NCBI RefSeq assembly: GCF_028583545.1
Contig: NZ_CP087106.1
Span: forward strand, 6,059,001-6,123,000
Reading direction: 5' to 3'
Source: Methylobacterium sp. NMS14P
GTDB taxonomy: Bacteria > Pseudomonadota > Alphaproteobacteria > Rhizobiales > Beijerinckiaceae
Length of the DNA: 64,000 nt
Below the pieces are notes generated by a model. It did no database searches, was not told where the DNA came from, and saw nothing but the letters and a program-made list of their open reading frames with translations. The position numbers were made by a program, and so were the translations under genes. The first letter of the stretch is position 1. The number at the start of each line of letters is the position of its first letter. Of this stretch, positions 53,077-62,373 are shown in pieces.

Positions 53077-54084
53077 ATGGCGCCCGCACCCCCCACGACC
53101 GACCGGGACTGGCGCGGCTTCGCCCGCACCCTGTTCCTGTCGACGGTCTTCCTGTTCGCGGGCTACCTGGCGCTCGCCGTGCTGGTCGATCCCTACGATA
53201 CCGGCCGCTCGGCGCTGCTGTCCCGGGGCACGGTGCGGCCGCAGGGACCCCGCACCGCCTCGGCCGTCCGCGGCCGCGACCCGGCCTACGCGGGCGTGGT
53301 GATCGGCAATTCGCACATCCAGCTCATCGAACCGGCGGCCCTGACGCGGCTGACCGGCATCCCGTTCCTCCAGCTCTCGGTGCCGGCCACCGGCCCCTCC
53401 GAGCAATTCGCCCTGTTGGGATGGTACCTGCAGCACCATGCCCGCCCCGCCGCGATCGTGCTCTCGGCCGACGCGTTCTGGTGCGCGGACGACCCGTCCT
53501 TCCCGAGCGAGCACGGCTTTCCCTACTGGCTCGTGGGCGACTGGCCCGCCTACCTGCGGGGGCTGATCCGCTTCTCGGCCGCGCAGGAGACGGTCAACCG
53601 CCTGGGCTGGCTCCTGAACCCGCGCCGCAAGACCGCCGCGGCCGACGGCTGGTGGGATTACGAGCGCAACTACCTGAGCCAGGGCTTCGGCGTCGATCCC
53701 GCCAAGAAGGCGGCCCTTGAGAAGCCGGTCGGGCCCGAGCCGGAGCCGCACCACGGCGGCCCGTTCCCGATCGCGGCGCGCCTGCGCGCCGAGCTGACCC
53801 GGATCCCGGCGGAGACGCCGGTCGTGGTGGTGTTCCCGCCGGTCTACGCCCGCGGCGAGCCGCCGCCCGGCAGCCCCCGGGCGCGGGCCGAGGCGGCCTG
53901 CCGGGCCGAGGTGCGCGCCGTGCTGGCGACTCACGCCCCGAGCGCGGTGGTCGACTGGCGCGACGGCCGTCCCGCGGCGGCCGATCCCGACCAGTTCTTC
54001 GACCAGACCCATTACAGGCTGCCGATCGCCCGGAGCCTGACGACCGAGATCGCCGAGGCGATCGTACGGTTGCGGACCAGATGA
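53077..54084 (+). CDS. SGNH-like membrane-anchored partner of the acyltransferase
   Basis: 335 residues: one N-terminal helix (TLFLSTVFLFAGYLALAVLVD), then a periplasmic domain with GVVIGNSHIQLIEPAALTRL (block I 'GNSH' with Ser nucleophile) and late FDQTHYRLPIA (D-x-x-H). That is the SGNH-hydrolase arrangement found in AlgJ/AlgX/DltD/PatB partners of MBOAT enzymes, so it probably accepts the acyl group and transfers it to a glycan. Assignment comes from motif and context, as overall similarity is low. The target polysaccharide is unknown. Confidence 0.72.
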   Translation: MAPAPPTTDRDWRGFARTLFLSTVFLFAGYLALAVLVDPYDTGRSALLSRGTVRPQGPRTASAVRGRDPAYAGVVIGNSHIQLIEPAALTRLTGIPFLQLSVPATGPSEQFALLGWYLQHHARPAAIVLSADAFWCADDPSFPSEHGFPYWLVGDWPAYLRGLIRFSAAQETVNRLGWLLNPRRKTAAADGWWDYERNYLSQGFGVDPAKKAALEKPVGPEPEPHHGGPFPIAARLRAELTRIPAETPVVVVFPPVYARGEPPPGSPRARAEAACRAEVRAVLATHAPSAVVDWRDGRPAAADPDQFFDQTHYRLPIARSLTTEIAEAIVRLRTR

Positions 54085-54266
54085 CAGCGTAAAACATCTG
54101 TACCGTGGCCTGTTTGCCGCACGCGGCGATGCAGTGACAGCCAGTTACAGCCCCTGCATCCGTGTGCGTTGTGGCGCTGAGGCACCTCGACTATACGGCA
54201 CCTCACGTTATCGCCGCACACCGGCCATCCCCTGGTGGGCGGTTTACCATCCAGCGAGGGTGACGC

Positions 54267-54686
54267 ATGGCGAAGGTGCAGCTGGAGGACGGCTACGTCC
54301 CGTCCGACGACGAGCCCTTCATGAACGACCGGCAGCGCGAATATTTTCGGCGCAAGCTGCTGAGCTGGAAGAACGACATCCTGCGCGAGGCGCAGGATAC
54401 GCTGGTGGCGCTGCAGAGCGAGAACGAGAACCACCCCGACCTCGCCGACCGCGCGTCCTCCGAGACGGACCGGGCGATCGAGCTGCGGGCCCGGGACCGC
54501 CAGCGCAAGCTGACCGGCAAGATCGACGCGGCGCTGGCCCGGATCGAGGACGGGTCCTACGGGTTCTGCGAGGAGACCGGCGAACCGATCTCCCTGCGCC
54601 GCCTCGACGCGCGGCCGATCGCGACCCTGTCGCTCGAGGCCCAGGAGCGGCACGAACGCCGCGAGCGCGTCTACCGCGACGACTGA
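54267..54686 (+). CDS. dksA: RNA polymerase-binding transcription factor DksA
   Basis: 139 residues. Coiled-coil hairpin with acidic tip (RREYFRRKLLSWKNDILREA ... HPDLADRASSETDRAIELRARDRQRKL) that enters the polymerase secondary channel with ppGpp. The C-terminal zinc-finger region retains only one cysteine (Cys101 in YGFCEETGEPI; the rest reads SLRRLDARPIATLSLEAQERHE). It is therefore a cysteine-poor DksA, as known in several alphaproteobacteria. It controls stringent response and rRNA promoters. Confidence 0.93.
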   Translation: MAKVQLEDGYVPSDDEPFMNDRQREYFRRKLLSWKNDILREAQDTLVALQSENENHPDLADRASSETDRAIELRARDRQRKLTGKIDAALARIEDGSYGFCEETGEPISLRRLDARPIATLSLEAQERHERRERVYRDD

Positions 54687-54733
54687 TCGGGACTCGGCCG
54701 CGCGCCGGATCCCGCGCTCCCCCGGCGCGACGC

Positions 54734-56440
54734 CTACTGCGTGAGCCGCAGCGCGCCGATGCTCGCCTGGATCGACTTGAAGGCCTTGATCAGGTCGTCG
54801 GACGAGTTGGCGAGGTAGAACTGGTCCGGCGACGAGGCGCAGTTCCGCAGCAGCGTCTGCCCGGCCGAATCGATCGGATCTGTCGGGATGCTGAAGCCGA
54901 TCGTGTAGATCGAGACGTTGACCGCCTTCGTGTTCGCGCACGCCTCGGCGGTGAGCGCGTCGAGCGCCTTCCGCGCCGTATTACCGTCGGCGATATTGGT
55001 GTTCTGATACGCCGTGGTCAGGCGCGGGTTCGGCGTCGTACCGTTGGCGTTCCGGAAATAGCCGGCCGCGAAGTACAGCGAGCCGGTCGGCGCGCTCGAA
55101 TTGGTACCCCAGCTGTTCGTGCCGTCGGTCATCAGGATGATGATCTTGTTGATGGTCGTGGCGTTCGAGCTGTTCGCGCTCGACGCGTAGGGTTGCCCGT
55201 CCGCGAAGACGCTGTTGGGCGAGAGCGTCCGCCAGCCCCACATGAAACCCTCGTGGATGTTGGTCGATCCTGACGGCGCCATGCTGCTGATCAGGGTCTT
55301 CAACGCGCTCGTGTTGTTGGTCAGCCGCTGAAGCGGCTGGGTCGTGCAGCCGAAATTCGGACCGTTCGGGATCCCGAGGGGCGAGCCGGACGCCGGGTCC
55401 TTCGGATTGATGTACTTGCAGGCTTGGCCGAGCGCGGTGTTGTAGGCGTTGCTGTTCCGGCAATCGGGGCCGGTCTCGTCGTCGATATAGCTGTTGTAGC
55501 TGTAGGCCGTCGTCCTCTGGTTGCCGACCGGGAAGGGCGCGACGCCCGACGCGCTGTCGCCCGGCTCGTCGGGGGCGAGCAGCGGCACGTAGAACGAATC
55601 CTTGGTGGTGGGCGCGCCGTCCTGGACGTTGAACGGGTAGGGAAGGGCCTCGAGGCATCCGGCCCAGCCCCAGTTCCGGTTCGCCGCCTGCAGCTTCGCG
55701 AAAACCTCGAAGCGGTTCTTGAACGGCGCCGGATTCGACTGGACGATATTGGTCCAGTGGTAGCTGGAGAGGCCGTTCTGATCGATCCAGCTCGCGTAGC
55801 GATAGGCGGACGGGTCGACCGCCACGGCGGCGGCGAAGGGCACGATCGCGACCTTGGTCGCGCTGGAGAAGGCCGGGCTGGTATAGACGTAGTTGACGAA
55901 GTCGGTCGCGGCCGTCTGGACGGCCTGAAGCTTCGATTGTCCGCCGCTCGACGCGGCCATCGAGCCCGTATTGTCGAGCACCAGGGCGATCTCGAAGGTC
56001 TTGGGCAGCGGCGTGGCGCATTGCGAGACGGCGCCCGGGTTGATCCGCTGTGTGCCGGTCAGGCCGCCGAAGAAGGTCGTCGACTGCTTGTGTGCGGTCA
56101 GAGTGATCTTGCGCGGGCTGCTGGTGATGGCCAGCCGATCGACGACGAGCTTCGCGGCCCCCATGGCGCCGGTCATGGTCGTCTGCGCCAGGACGTTGAG
56201 TTCGGCCTCGGACGTCGTCAGCGGCGTCTGGCAGAGCAGCAGCGCCGTAGCGTCGGTCGCGGCCTGGAGCTTCGTCTCCAGCCGGGTGGCGAAGCCGTAA
56301 TCGATCGCCGCGCCGCCGACCATCACCATCGGCACGCTCAGGAACGCGAACAGCAGGGCGACGTTTCCGCCGCTGTCGCGCAGGACGTCGCGGTGCCGCC
56401 CGCGGCGGCCGTCAGGTTTTGCGGTCGATTTTCGTGCCAT
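54734..56440 (-). CDS. TadG-like protein with von Willebrand A domain
   Basis: 568 residues. The TadE/TadG-type hydrophobic head (GGNVALLFAFLSVPMVMVGGAAIDYGF, residues 25-60) is followed by a vWA domain beginning EIALVLDNTGSMAASSG, with the metal site D-x-T-G-S. The long C-terminal part (IIILMTDGTNSWGTNSS ...) completes the fold. It is the putative pilus-associated surface adhesin of the Tad secretion family, inserted like a pseudopilin. It ends the minus-strand operon after two TadE-like genes. Cysteines suggest disulphide-stabilised loops. Confidence 0.85.
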   Translation of the reverse strand: MARKSTAKPDGRRGRHRDVLRDSGGNVALLFAFLSVPMVMVGGAAIDYGFATRLETKLQAATDATALLLCQTPLTTSEAELNVLAQTTMTGAMGAAKLVVDRLAITSSPRKITLTAHKQSTTFFGGLTGTQRINPGAVSQCATPLPKTFEIALVLDNTGSMAASSGGQSKLQAVQTAATDFVNYVYTSPAFSSATKVAIVPFAAAVAVDPSAYRYASWIDQNGLSSYHWTNIVQSNPAPFKNRFEVFAKLQAANRNWGWAGCLEALPYPFNVQDGAPTTKDSFYVPLLAPDEPGDSASGVAPFPVGNQRTTAYSYNSYIDDETGPDCRNSNAYNTALGQACKYINPKDPASGSPLGIPNGPNFGCTTQPLQRLTNNTSALKTLISSMAPSGSTNIHEGFMWGWRTLSPNSVFADGQPYASSANSSNATTINKIIILMTDGTNSWGTNSSAPTGSLYFAAGYFRNANGTTPNPRLTTAYQNTNIADGNTARKALDALTAEACANTKAVNVSIYTIGFSIPTDPIDSAGQTLLRNCASSPDQFYLANSSDDLIKAFKSIQASIGALRLTQ

Positions 56441-57077
56441 CGCAATTCGCGTGTTTGTCGTCCGGCAGGACGACTTCCGTGTAGGTGCTGGTGCCGTAGG
56501 CCTGGCCGCCGCGGGTCGGCCACGGAGCGCTGCTGGTGAACGTGATCGTGTTGCTCACGCCCTGGGCGAGTTTGACCAGCGCGCTCCCGACCATCGGCGT
56601 ATAGCTGATGCTGACCTCCGCGAGGACGTAGCGCATGCCCGGTAAGCGGTAGCCGTCCGGCACGGTCAGGCCGGCCGCGGCGCCCGGGCTCCGCGCGGCC
56701 CCGTTGGCGTTGGCCACGCTGGAGCAGACCACCGGAGGACCGCTCGGATTCTTCGTGTCGATGCCCATGGCGCTCACCACGATCTTGATCTTCGACGTGT
56801 CGAACGGGCGCATTACCGCCGTGGCGGAGGCGAGGATGTCGTTCATCACGGCGGTGCTGATCGGGTTCTGCGTGTCGCCCTGCGCCGTCAGGTCCGCCAC
56901 GGTGCGGCCGAGCTGGGTCAGCTTGCGCCACTCGTCGATGGCGTGGGTCATCTCGGTCATGCCCGCCCAGATCGCGAGCAGGATCGGCAGGATGACGGCG
57001 AACTCGACGGCCGCGCTGCCGCTCCGGTCGTGCCGGAGCCGCGCCGTCCGCCGGGTCAGGACGGTGAGGACGGGCAC
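56412..57077 (-). CDS. TadE-like pseudopilin (GTG start)
   Basis: 221 residues from the GTG at 57077 (VPVLTVLTRRTARLRHDRSGSAAVEFAVILPILLAIWAGM). The FAVILPILLAIWAG helix with the preceding Glu is the TadE/prepilin-like region, cleaved and assembled as a minor pilin. The start is not certain: later ATGs would remove the helix. It overlaps the upstream TadE gene by 22 bases. Its 3' end overlaps the TadG-like gene by 29 bases. Confidence 0.75.
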   Translation of the reverse strand: MPVLTVLTRRTARLRHDRSGSAAVEFAVILPILLAIWAGMTEMTHAIDEWRKLTQLGRTVADLTAQGDTQNPISTAVMNDILASATAVMRPFDTSKIKIVVSAMGIDTKNPSGPPVVCSSVANANGAARSPGAAAGLTVPDGYRLPGMRYVLAEVSISYTPMVGSALVKLAQGVSNTITFTSSAPWPTRGGQAYGTSTYTEVVLPDDKHANCDGTKIDRKT

Positions 57078-57703
57078 GGGCTCGCTCCCACGATCTGATA
57101 GGGCTCGGTGCGGAACACCGCCGTGGACGTCAGAAGGCTCGATCCCGCTGCGGACCCGCTGGTGAACTGCTTCGTGTTCAGGCCCATCAGGTTGAAGAAG
57201 GTCGGGAACGGCACCGCCGCCGTGACAATCACGATCGTCCCGGGCGAGGCGCATTTGTAGTTGGAGCCGAAACTCGTGTTCCACGTGCCCGTCGCGGCGT
57301 CGATCGGCTTGGCGGCGGTGGCGCTCGAGAAGTTGCTCGCGGTCGAGACGTCGATCTTGACGTTCTGGCAGTTGAACACGGTGGCGACGGGGCTGCTGGC
57401 CGGACCGCACATCCGCGCCTTCAGGGTCGCCAGAACGGTCGCAGGATTGGTCTGGCCCGCGGTGTCGAGCTGGAACTGGCCGGTGAAGATCGTCCGGACC
57501 GCGTTCTGGAGCGCGCGGTCGAAATTCTGCGTCGCCCACATCTGGAACACGATCTGGATGATCGCACCGCACAGCGCCAGGAAGGGCAGGGCCACGAGGG
57601 CGAACTCTACCGCGGCCGCGCCGCCGGTGTCACGCCCGAGACGCTTCAGGAGACAACCTGGCGTCGCTCTGCCCTGCTCGGGTAAAAGTCCTCGGCCGTT
57701 CAT
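57056..57703 (-). CDS. TadE-like pseudopilin
   Basis: 215 residues. RDTGGAAAVEFALVALPFLALCGAIIQIVFQMW is the TadE hydrophobic segment with Glu just before it; the rest is periplasmic and Ala/Thr/Ser-rich with several cysteines (MCGP, FNCQNV, YKCASP, ASPCPS). First gene of the TadE-TadE-TadG run. The assembly genes (tadA-D, rcpA, pilin, peptidase) are not in this window and may be elsewhere. Confidence 0.82.
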   Translation of the reverse strand: MNGRGLLPEQGRATPGCLLKRLGRDTGGAAAVEFALVALPFLALCGAIIQIVFQMWATQNFDRALQNAVRTIFTGQFQLDTAGQTNPATVLATLKARMCGPASSPVATVFNCQNVKIDVSTASNFSSATAAKPIDAATGTWNTSFGSNYKCASPGTIVIVTAAVPFPTFFNLMGLNTKQFTSGSAAGSSLLTSTAVFRTEPYQIVGASPCPSSPS

Positions 57704-57906
57704 GAGCGAGCAGATCAGTGCGGAATAGCCATCTCATCCGATGTGACGCCAAGCTTTTGCAAAACTCTTAATTCGATCGACTAGACCGGGCTTATCAAAA
57801 GGTCTGCTACTCTGAGTTGTATAAGGGCGGGCTGATCGGCGACGCGCGGTTGACGCCCCGCGGGCGCGCACCAGTTCCTCGCGCGCAGGCGTGGCCGGAG
57901 AACCGC

Positions 57907-58317
57907 ATGAGATCCCCCCTGATCGCGCTCGTGGTCGGCGCGACGGCGCTCGCGCTCGCCGCCTGCGACGCGCCGAAGCCGGGACCGGCCGGGCCTCCCG
58001 GGGCGAAGGGTGATCGCGGACCGCCTGGGCCGGCCGGCCCGGCCGGGGTGAACGGCGCGACCGGGGCCCGCGGACTCACGGGCGACCCGGGGCCGGCCGG
58101 ACCGGCCGGCCCGCCGGGACCGTCCCTGAACAGCCAGGTGCGCCTCGACGTGGCGTGCCGCCGTGACGAGGAATTGATTGGCGCTTACTGCCGAGGCATG
58201 GCGGTTCTGCCGTCCGTGACCGTCACGGACGGCGTGTCCACGGTCGGCTGCCTCGACATGACCGCCAAGGCCGCCAAGGATGCCCAGCCCGTCGCGGTCT
58301 GCATGAAGAAGCCATGA
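57907..58317 (+). CDS. Collagen-like lipoprotein
   Basis: 136 residues. Lipoprotein signal [20 protein letters not shown] (lipobox LAAC, Cys20). Residues 26-73 are 16 uninterrupted Gly-X-Y triplets ([19 protein letters not shown] ...), rich in proline, the pattern of a collagen triple helix. The last 60 residues contain four cysteines (VACRRDE, AYCRGMA, GCLDM, VCMKK) that may crosslink a globular head. A trimeric surface stalk is suggested. The start has GGAGAA ahead of it. The following gene overlaps by ATGA, so the two are translated together. Confidence 0.85.
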   Translation: MRSPLIALVVGATALALAACDAPKPGPAGPPGAKGDRGPPGPAGPAGVNGATGARGLTGDPGPAGPAGPPGPSLNSQVRLDVACRRDEELIGAYCRGMAVLPSVTVTDGVSTVGCLDMTAKAAKDAQPVAVCMKKP

Positions 58318-58784
58318 GATTCGCTGTCCCCGCACTCTTGGCCGCACTGGTGTCCGGCCCCGCCTGTGCGCAATCCTTCGTGCCCACCGAGCGCGCGGCG
58401 ATCGACCTCGTGCGCGACCGGCGCACCGCCGGCTTCACCACCGTGGCGCGGACGCTGGCCTACGCGGAGCGCGCGACCCGCGGCGCCTTCCGGCTCGGCG
58501 GCTACCGGGTCGATTACCGCCCGGACGTGCCGTTCGCCCGGGTCCGGATCTGCTATCGCCTGGGGATCGACCCGCCGACCTGCGGCCTCGCTTACCGCGT
58601 CGCGGTCAACCCCGCCCATGTCGAGCCGGCCGACCGCTACAACGGTCTGACGCGCGACCTCGAGCACGGCCCGCAGGCGTTCCTCCGGGCGCTCGCCCGG
58701 GAGGCCGATCTCCAGCGCCAGCCGGACTTCCTGCGGAAGGTCGAGGCCGCGCTCGAGCCCTACAATCCCTACGACTGGCGCTGA
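58314..58784 (+). CDS. Exported hypothetical protein, partner of the collagen-like lipoprotein
   Basis: 156 residues. Signal peptide [20 protein letters not shown]. The mature part has paired cysteines ([15 protein letters not shown]) and short motifs ([37 protein letters not shown]) that I do not recognise as a known family. Because it overlaps the collagen-like gene by 4 bases, the two proteins probably work together in the envelope. Confidence 0.65.
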   Translation: MRFAVPALLAALVSGPACAQSFVPTERAAIDLVRDRRTAGFTTVARTLAYAERATRGAFRLGGYRVDYRPDVPFARVRICYRLGIDPPTCGLAYRVAVNPAHVEPADRYNGLTRDLEHGPQAFLRALAREADLQRQPDFLRKVEAALEPYNPYDWR

Positions 58785-58796
58785 TCGAAAATACCC

Positions 58797-60074
58797 TCAG
58801 AGCAGCCGCGGCCAGCGCAGGAGCCGCTCCGGCGCGAAGGCCGCGACCGGCACCGCCGGATCCCGTCCGGTGGCGAGGTCCGCGACGATCTCGCCGGTGA
58901 TCGGGCCGGTGGACAGGCCGATATGGCCGTGGCCGAAGGCGAAGAGCAGGCCGTCGTGCCGGGGGGCGCGGCCGATCACCGGCATCCCGTCGGGCGTCGA
59001 CGGGCGGGAGCCGAGCCACGGCGCGTTGTCCAGCGGGCCGCCGAGCCGCAGGGTGCCGGCCGCCTCTCGGGACGCCGCCTCGATCTGGGTGTGGTCGGGG
59101 GCGGCGGCCCGGGCGTTGAGCTCGACGCCGGACAGGACCCGGACCCGGTCCTCGCCCATCGGCGACAGGATCGAGCCCGCGCCCGTGTCGAGGACCGGCC
59201 GGGTCAGCGGCGGGCTGTCCGGATGCAGGGCGTAGTGGCGATGGTAGCCGCGCTCGGCCGCCACCGCGAAGCGGTAGCCGAGGGTCCGGGCGATCGCCCC
59301 GGAGGCGGCGCCGGCCGCGAGGACGACCTGCCGGCCCCGCATGGCGCCGCCGTCGTGATCGACGCGCCAGCCGCCCGCCTCGGGCTCCAGCCGGGCGACG
59401 CTGCCCCGCAGGCGACGGCCGCCGAGGCCGGCGAACAGGGCCTCGCACGCCTCGATGAGCCGGCCGGGCTCGCGCACCGATCCCGTCTCGGTGAGCAGCA
59501 TGGCCCGCGCGTAGGGCCGCACCAGCGCCGGCTCGAGGGCGCGCAGCGCCGCGGTGTCGAGGATGTCGAAGGCGACCCCGTGAGAGGCCAGGATCTCGCG
59601 CTCGAGGGCGGCGGACGCGAAGGCCGCTTCGGTGCGGTAGGCCTTGATCCAGCCCGTCCGCTGCAGCCGGTCGCCGGTCCCGGCCCGGGCCGCGAGGCGC
59701 TCGTGTGCCGGATAGGCGGCGCTGGTCAGCGGCAGCAGCGCCGCCGCGGCGCGGCGCCAGCGCGAGGCGCGCGCGGCGGCGAGGAAGTGCGCCGTGTAGG
59801 GCACGATCCGCGGGAGATGCGCGTAGTGGAGCCGCAGGCCGCGATCGGCGTTGCGCAGGTAGGCCGGGAGCTTGCCCCACAGGGCCGGGCTCGACATCGG
59901 CAGGATCGAGCCGCGGCTGACCACGCCGGCATTGCCGTAGGAGGTCCGGGCCCGCGCCTCGCCGGGATCCAGCAGCACCACGTCGAGCCCGCGATCCCTC
60001 AGCGCGATGGCGCTGGCGAGGCCGACCATCCCGCCGCCGATGACCACGATGTCGGCCGTCTCGTCGGTCGCCAT
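58797..60074 (-). CDS. FAD-dependent amino-acid dehydrogenase/oxidase (DadA-like)
   Basis: 425 residues. Rossmann FAD motif DIVVIGGGMVGLASAIALRDRGLDVVLLD at the N-terminus, a central substrate region (SYGNAGVVSRGSILPMSSP) and C-terminal SRPSTPDGMPVIGRAPRHDGLLFAFGHGHIGLSTGPITGEIVADL. The family oxidises D-amino acids (DadA) or glycine/sarcosine-type substrates; the HIGLSTGP and STPDGMPVIG segments favour DadA. Start at 60074 (MATDETADIVVIG). It diverges from gltX across about 160 bases. Confidence 0.88.
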   Translation of the reverse strand: MATDETADIVVIGGGMVGLASAIALRDRGLDVVLLDPGEARARTSYGNAGVVSRGSILPMSSPALWGKLPAYLRNADRGLRLHYAHLPRIVPYTAHFLAAARASRWRRAAAALLPLTSAAYPAHERLAARAGTGDRLQRTGWIKAYRTEAAFASAALEREILASHGVAFDILDTAALRALEPALVRPYARAMLLTETGSVREPGRLIEACEALFAGLGGRRLRGSVARLEPEAGGWRVDHDGGAMRGRQVVLAAGAASGAIARTLGYRFAVAAERGYHRHYALHPDSPPLTRPVLDTGAGSILSPMGEDRVRVLSGVELNARAAAPDHTQIEAASREAAGTLRLGGPLDNAPWLGSRPSTPDGMPVIGRAPRHDGLLFAFGHGHIGLSTGPITGEIVADLATGRDPAVPVAAFAPERLLRWPRLL

Positions 60075-60235
60075 GCCGCTCACATCCTGCCCATCATGTC
60101 CCGCACCGCACGGAGCGCGCCGTTCTGACGGGTTTCCGGCGTCCTGGGTAGCGGGCGCCGCGCGGCGACGCATCGGGCCCGAGTGATCGTGAAGTCCCGC
60201 GCACATTCCCGCAGAGATCGGCTAGAGAGCGGGCC

Positions 60236-61576
60236 ATGACTCTCGTCCGCTTCGCACCCTCGCCGACCGGCTATCTCCATATCGGCAACGCCCGGCCGGC
60301 CCTGCTCAACGCCCTGTTCGCCCGCCGGACCGGCGGCCGCTTCCTGCTGCGCCTCGACGACACCGACGCGGAGCGCTCGACGGAGGCCTTCGCCGAGGCG
60401 ATCGGCGAGGATCTGGCGTGGCTCGGCATCGTGCCCGACCTGTTCGCCCGGCAGAGCGCTCGCACGGCGCAGCACGACGCCGCCGCCGACCGCCTGCGCG
60501 CAGCGGGCCGGCTCTACCCCTGCTACGAGACGCCGGAAGAGCTGGAGCGCCGCCGCAGGCGCCAGCTCGGGCGCGGCCAGCCGCCGATCTACGACCGGGC
60601 CGCGCTGCGGCTCACCGCCGAGGAGCGGGCGGCGCTGGAGGCCGAGGGCCGCCGGCCGCACTGGCGGTTCCTGCTGGAGGCGCGGACCGTCGGCTGGGAC
60701 GACCTCGTCCGCGGTCCGGCCCACGTCGACTGCGCGTCTCTGTCCGATCCGGTGCTGATCCGCGCCGACGGCAGCTACCTGTACACGCTGCCGTCGGTGG
60801 TGGACGACGCCGATCTCGGGATCACCCACGTCATCCGCGGCGAGGACCACGTCACCAACACCGGCGTGCAGGTGCAGATCTTCGAGGCGCTGGGTGCGGC
60901 GATCCCGGTGTTCGGCCACCACAACCTGCTGACCACAGCCGACGGGCAAGGGCTGTCGAAGCGCCTCGGCCACCTGTCGCTGCGCGGCCTGCGCGAGGCC
61001 GGCTACGAGCCCGCGGCGGTGCGCTCGCTGGCGGTCCTCACCGGCTCGGCCGAATCGGTGCGGGCGGTGCCCGACCTCGACACCCTCGCGGGCCTCGTCG
61101 ATCTCTGCGAGATCTCGCGGGCGCCGGCCCGGTTCGACCCGGCGGAGCTCGACGGCCTCAACGCCCGCCTGATCCACGCCATGCCGTACCCGGAGGCGGC
61201 CGGGCGCCTCGCGGCTCTCGGGATCCCGGAGGACCGGGCCGAGGCCTTCTGGCTCGCGGTGCGGGCCAATCTCGGGCGCGTCGCGGAGGCGGCCGACTGG
61301 TGGCGGGTCGTGGTCGGTCCCGTCGAGCCGGTGCTCACCGAGCCCGCCGTGATCGCGGCCGCGCGCGAGACCCTGCCGCCCGAGCCGTTCGGCCCGGAGA
61401 CCTGGAAGGCGTGGACGACCGAGATCCGGACCCGCACCGGCGCCAAGGGCCGCGGCCTCTTCATGCCGCTCCGGCTCGCGCTGACCGGCCTGGAGCACGG
61501 GCCGGACCTCGCCGGCCTGCTGCCGCTGATCGGGCGGGAGCGGGCGGAGCGCCGGCTGTCCGGCGCGGCCGCCTGA
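60236..61576 (+). CDS. gltX: Glutamyl-tRNA synthetase (second-type, short)
   Basis: 446 residues, cytosolic. Charges glutamate onto tRNA. HIGH-type motif HIGN at 15-18 ([19 protein letters not shown]), ATP/tRNA loop and the KMSKS-type loop reading GLSKR (239-243). The anticodon-binding part is present but shorter than in the main GluRS. Alphaproteobacteria often carry two, one of which misacylates tRNA-Gln before amidation; this sequence could be either. It converges on the methyltransferase gene with 4 bases between the stops. Confidence 0.92.
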   Translation: MTLVRFAPSPTGYLHIGNARPALLNALFARRTGGRFLLRLDDTDAERSTEAFAEAIGEDLAWLGIVPDLFARQSARTAQHDAAADRLRAAGRLYPCYETPEELERRRRRQLGRGQPPIYDRAALRLTAEERAALEAEGRRPHWRFLLEARTVGWDDLVRGPAHVDCASLSDPVLIRADGSYLYTLPSVVDDADLGITHVIRGEDHVTNTGVQVQIFEALGAAIPVFGHHNLLTTADGQGLSKRLGHLSLRGLREAGYEPAAVRSLAVLTGSAESVRAVPDLDTLAGLVDLCEISRAPARFDPAELDGLNARLIHAMPYPEAAGRLAALGIPEDRAEAFWLAVRANLGRVAEAADWWRVVVGPVEPVLTEPAVIAAARETLPPEPFGPETWKAWTTEIRTRTGAKGRGLFMPLRLALTGLEHGPDLAGLLPLIGRERAERRLSGAAA

Positions 61577-61580
61577 GCGA

Positions 61581-62357
61581 TCAGCGGCCGGGCTTCGGGC
61601 GCGCCTCGATCAGCGCGGCGTCGAGCAGGAAGCTGCCGTCGGCCTCGATGCCGAAATGCGCCGCGACCTCCGCGGGCGCCGCGGCTTGCAGCGCCCGGAT
61701 CGCCGCGACGTGGGTCGCCGGCGTCCGCATCCGGGCGATCCAGCTCGCGAACTCCATGCGCGGCCGGCTCGCCGTCGCGGCGCCGGGCTCGAAGCCGGCC
61801 GCCTCCAGCAGGGCCCGCCATTCCGAGACCCGGTAATCGCGCACGTGCGAGGGGTCGCGCAGCAGCTCCACCGCCTGAAGGTGCGTGTCGAGCAGCGGAT
61901 CCTCGGGCGCGACGATGTCGCTGACGATGAGGAACCCGTCCGCCCGCAGCACCCGCCGGGCCTCCGCGAGGGCCGCCGGCACGTCGCGCCAGTGGTGGGC
62001 GCTGTAGCGGGTCAGGACCGCGTCGAAACTCGCGTCCGGGAAAGGCAAGGCCTCGGCGCCGCCCTGCAGGGTCTCGATCCGGTCGAGCCCCCGCCGGGAC
62101 GCCTCGGCCGCGACCGCCGCCAGCATCTCGGCCGAGAGATCGTAGGCCGTGACGGCGGCCCCGGCCGCCGCTGCCGTGAAGGCGACGTGGCCGCCGCCGC
62201 AGCCGAGGTCGAGCACCCGCAGCCCCGGGCGCGCGCGGACCCGCGCGCCGATCCGGTCGAGATCGGCGCCGGCGGCGTGCACGGCGCTGGTGACGTAGGC
62301 GGAGGCCTGCGCGCCGAATTGGTCGACGACGTGTCGGGTGTGGCTGCGGGCGGTCAT
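61581..62357 (-). CDS. SAM-dependent methyltransferase (class I)
   Basis: 258 residues. Motif I LRVLDLGCGGGHVAFTAAAAGAAVTAYDLSAEML, then ALPFPDASFDAVLTRYSAHHWRDV and the post-motif LRADGFLIVSDIVAPEDPLLD. Substrate is not evident; UbiE/COQ5-type and small-molecule enzymes share this pattern. The start is 16 bases after the MFS stop, so it probably follows in one operon. Confidence 0.85.
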   Translation of the reverse strand: MTARSHTRHVVDQFGAQASAYVTSAVHAAGADLDRIGARVRARPGLRVLDLGCGGGHVAFTAAAAGAAVTAYDLSAEMLAAVAAEASRRGLDRIETLQGGAEALPFPDASFDAVLTRYSAHHWRDVPAALAEARRVLRADGFLIVSDIVAPEDPLLDTHLQAVELLRDPSHVRDYRVSEWRALLEAAGFEPGAATASRPRMEFASWIARMRTPATHVAAIRALQAAAPAEVAAHFGIEADGSFLLDAALIEARPKPGR

Positions 62358-62373
62358 CGGCGGATTTCCCGGT

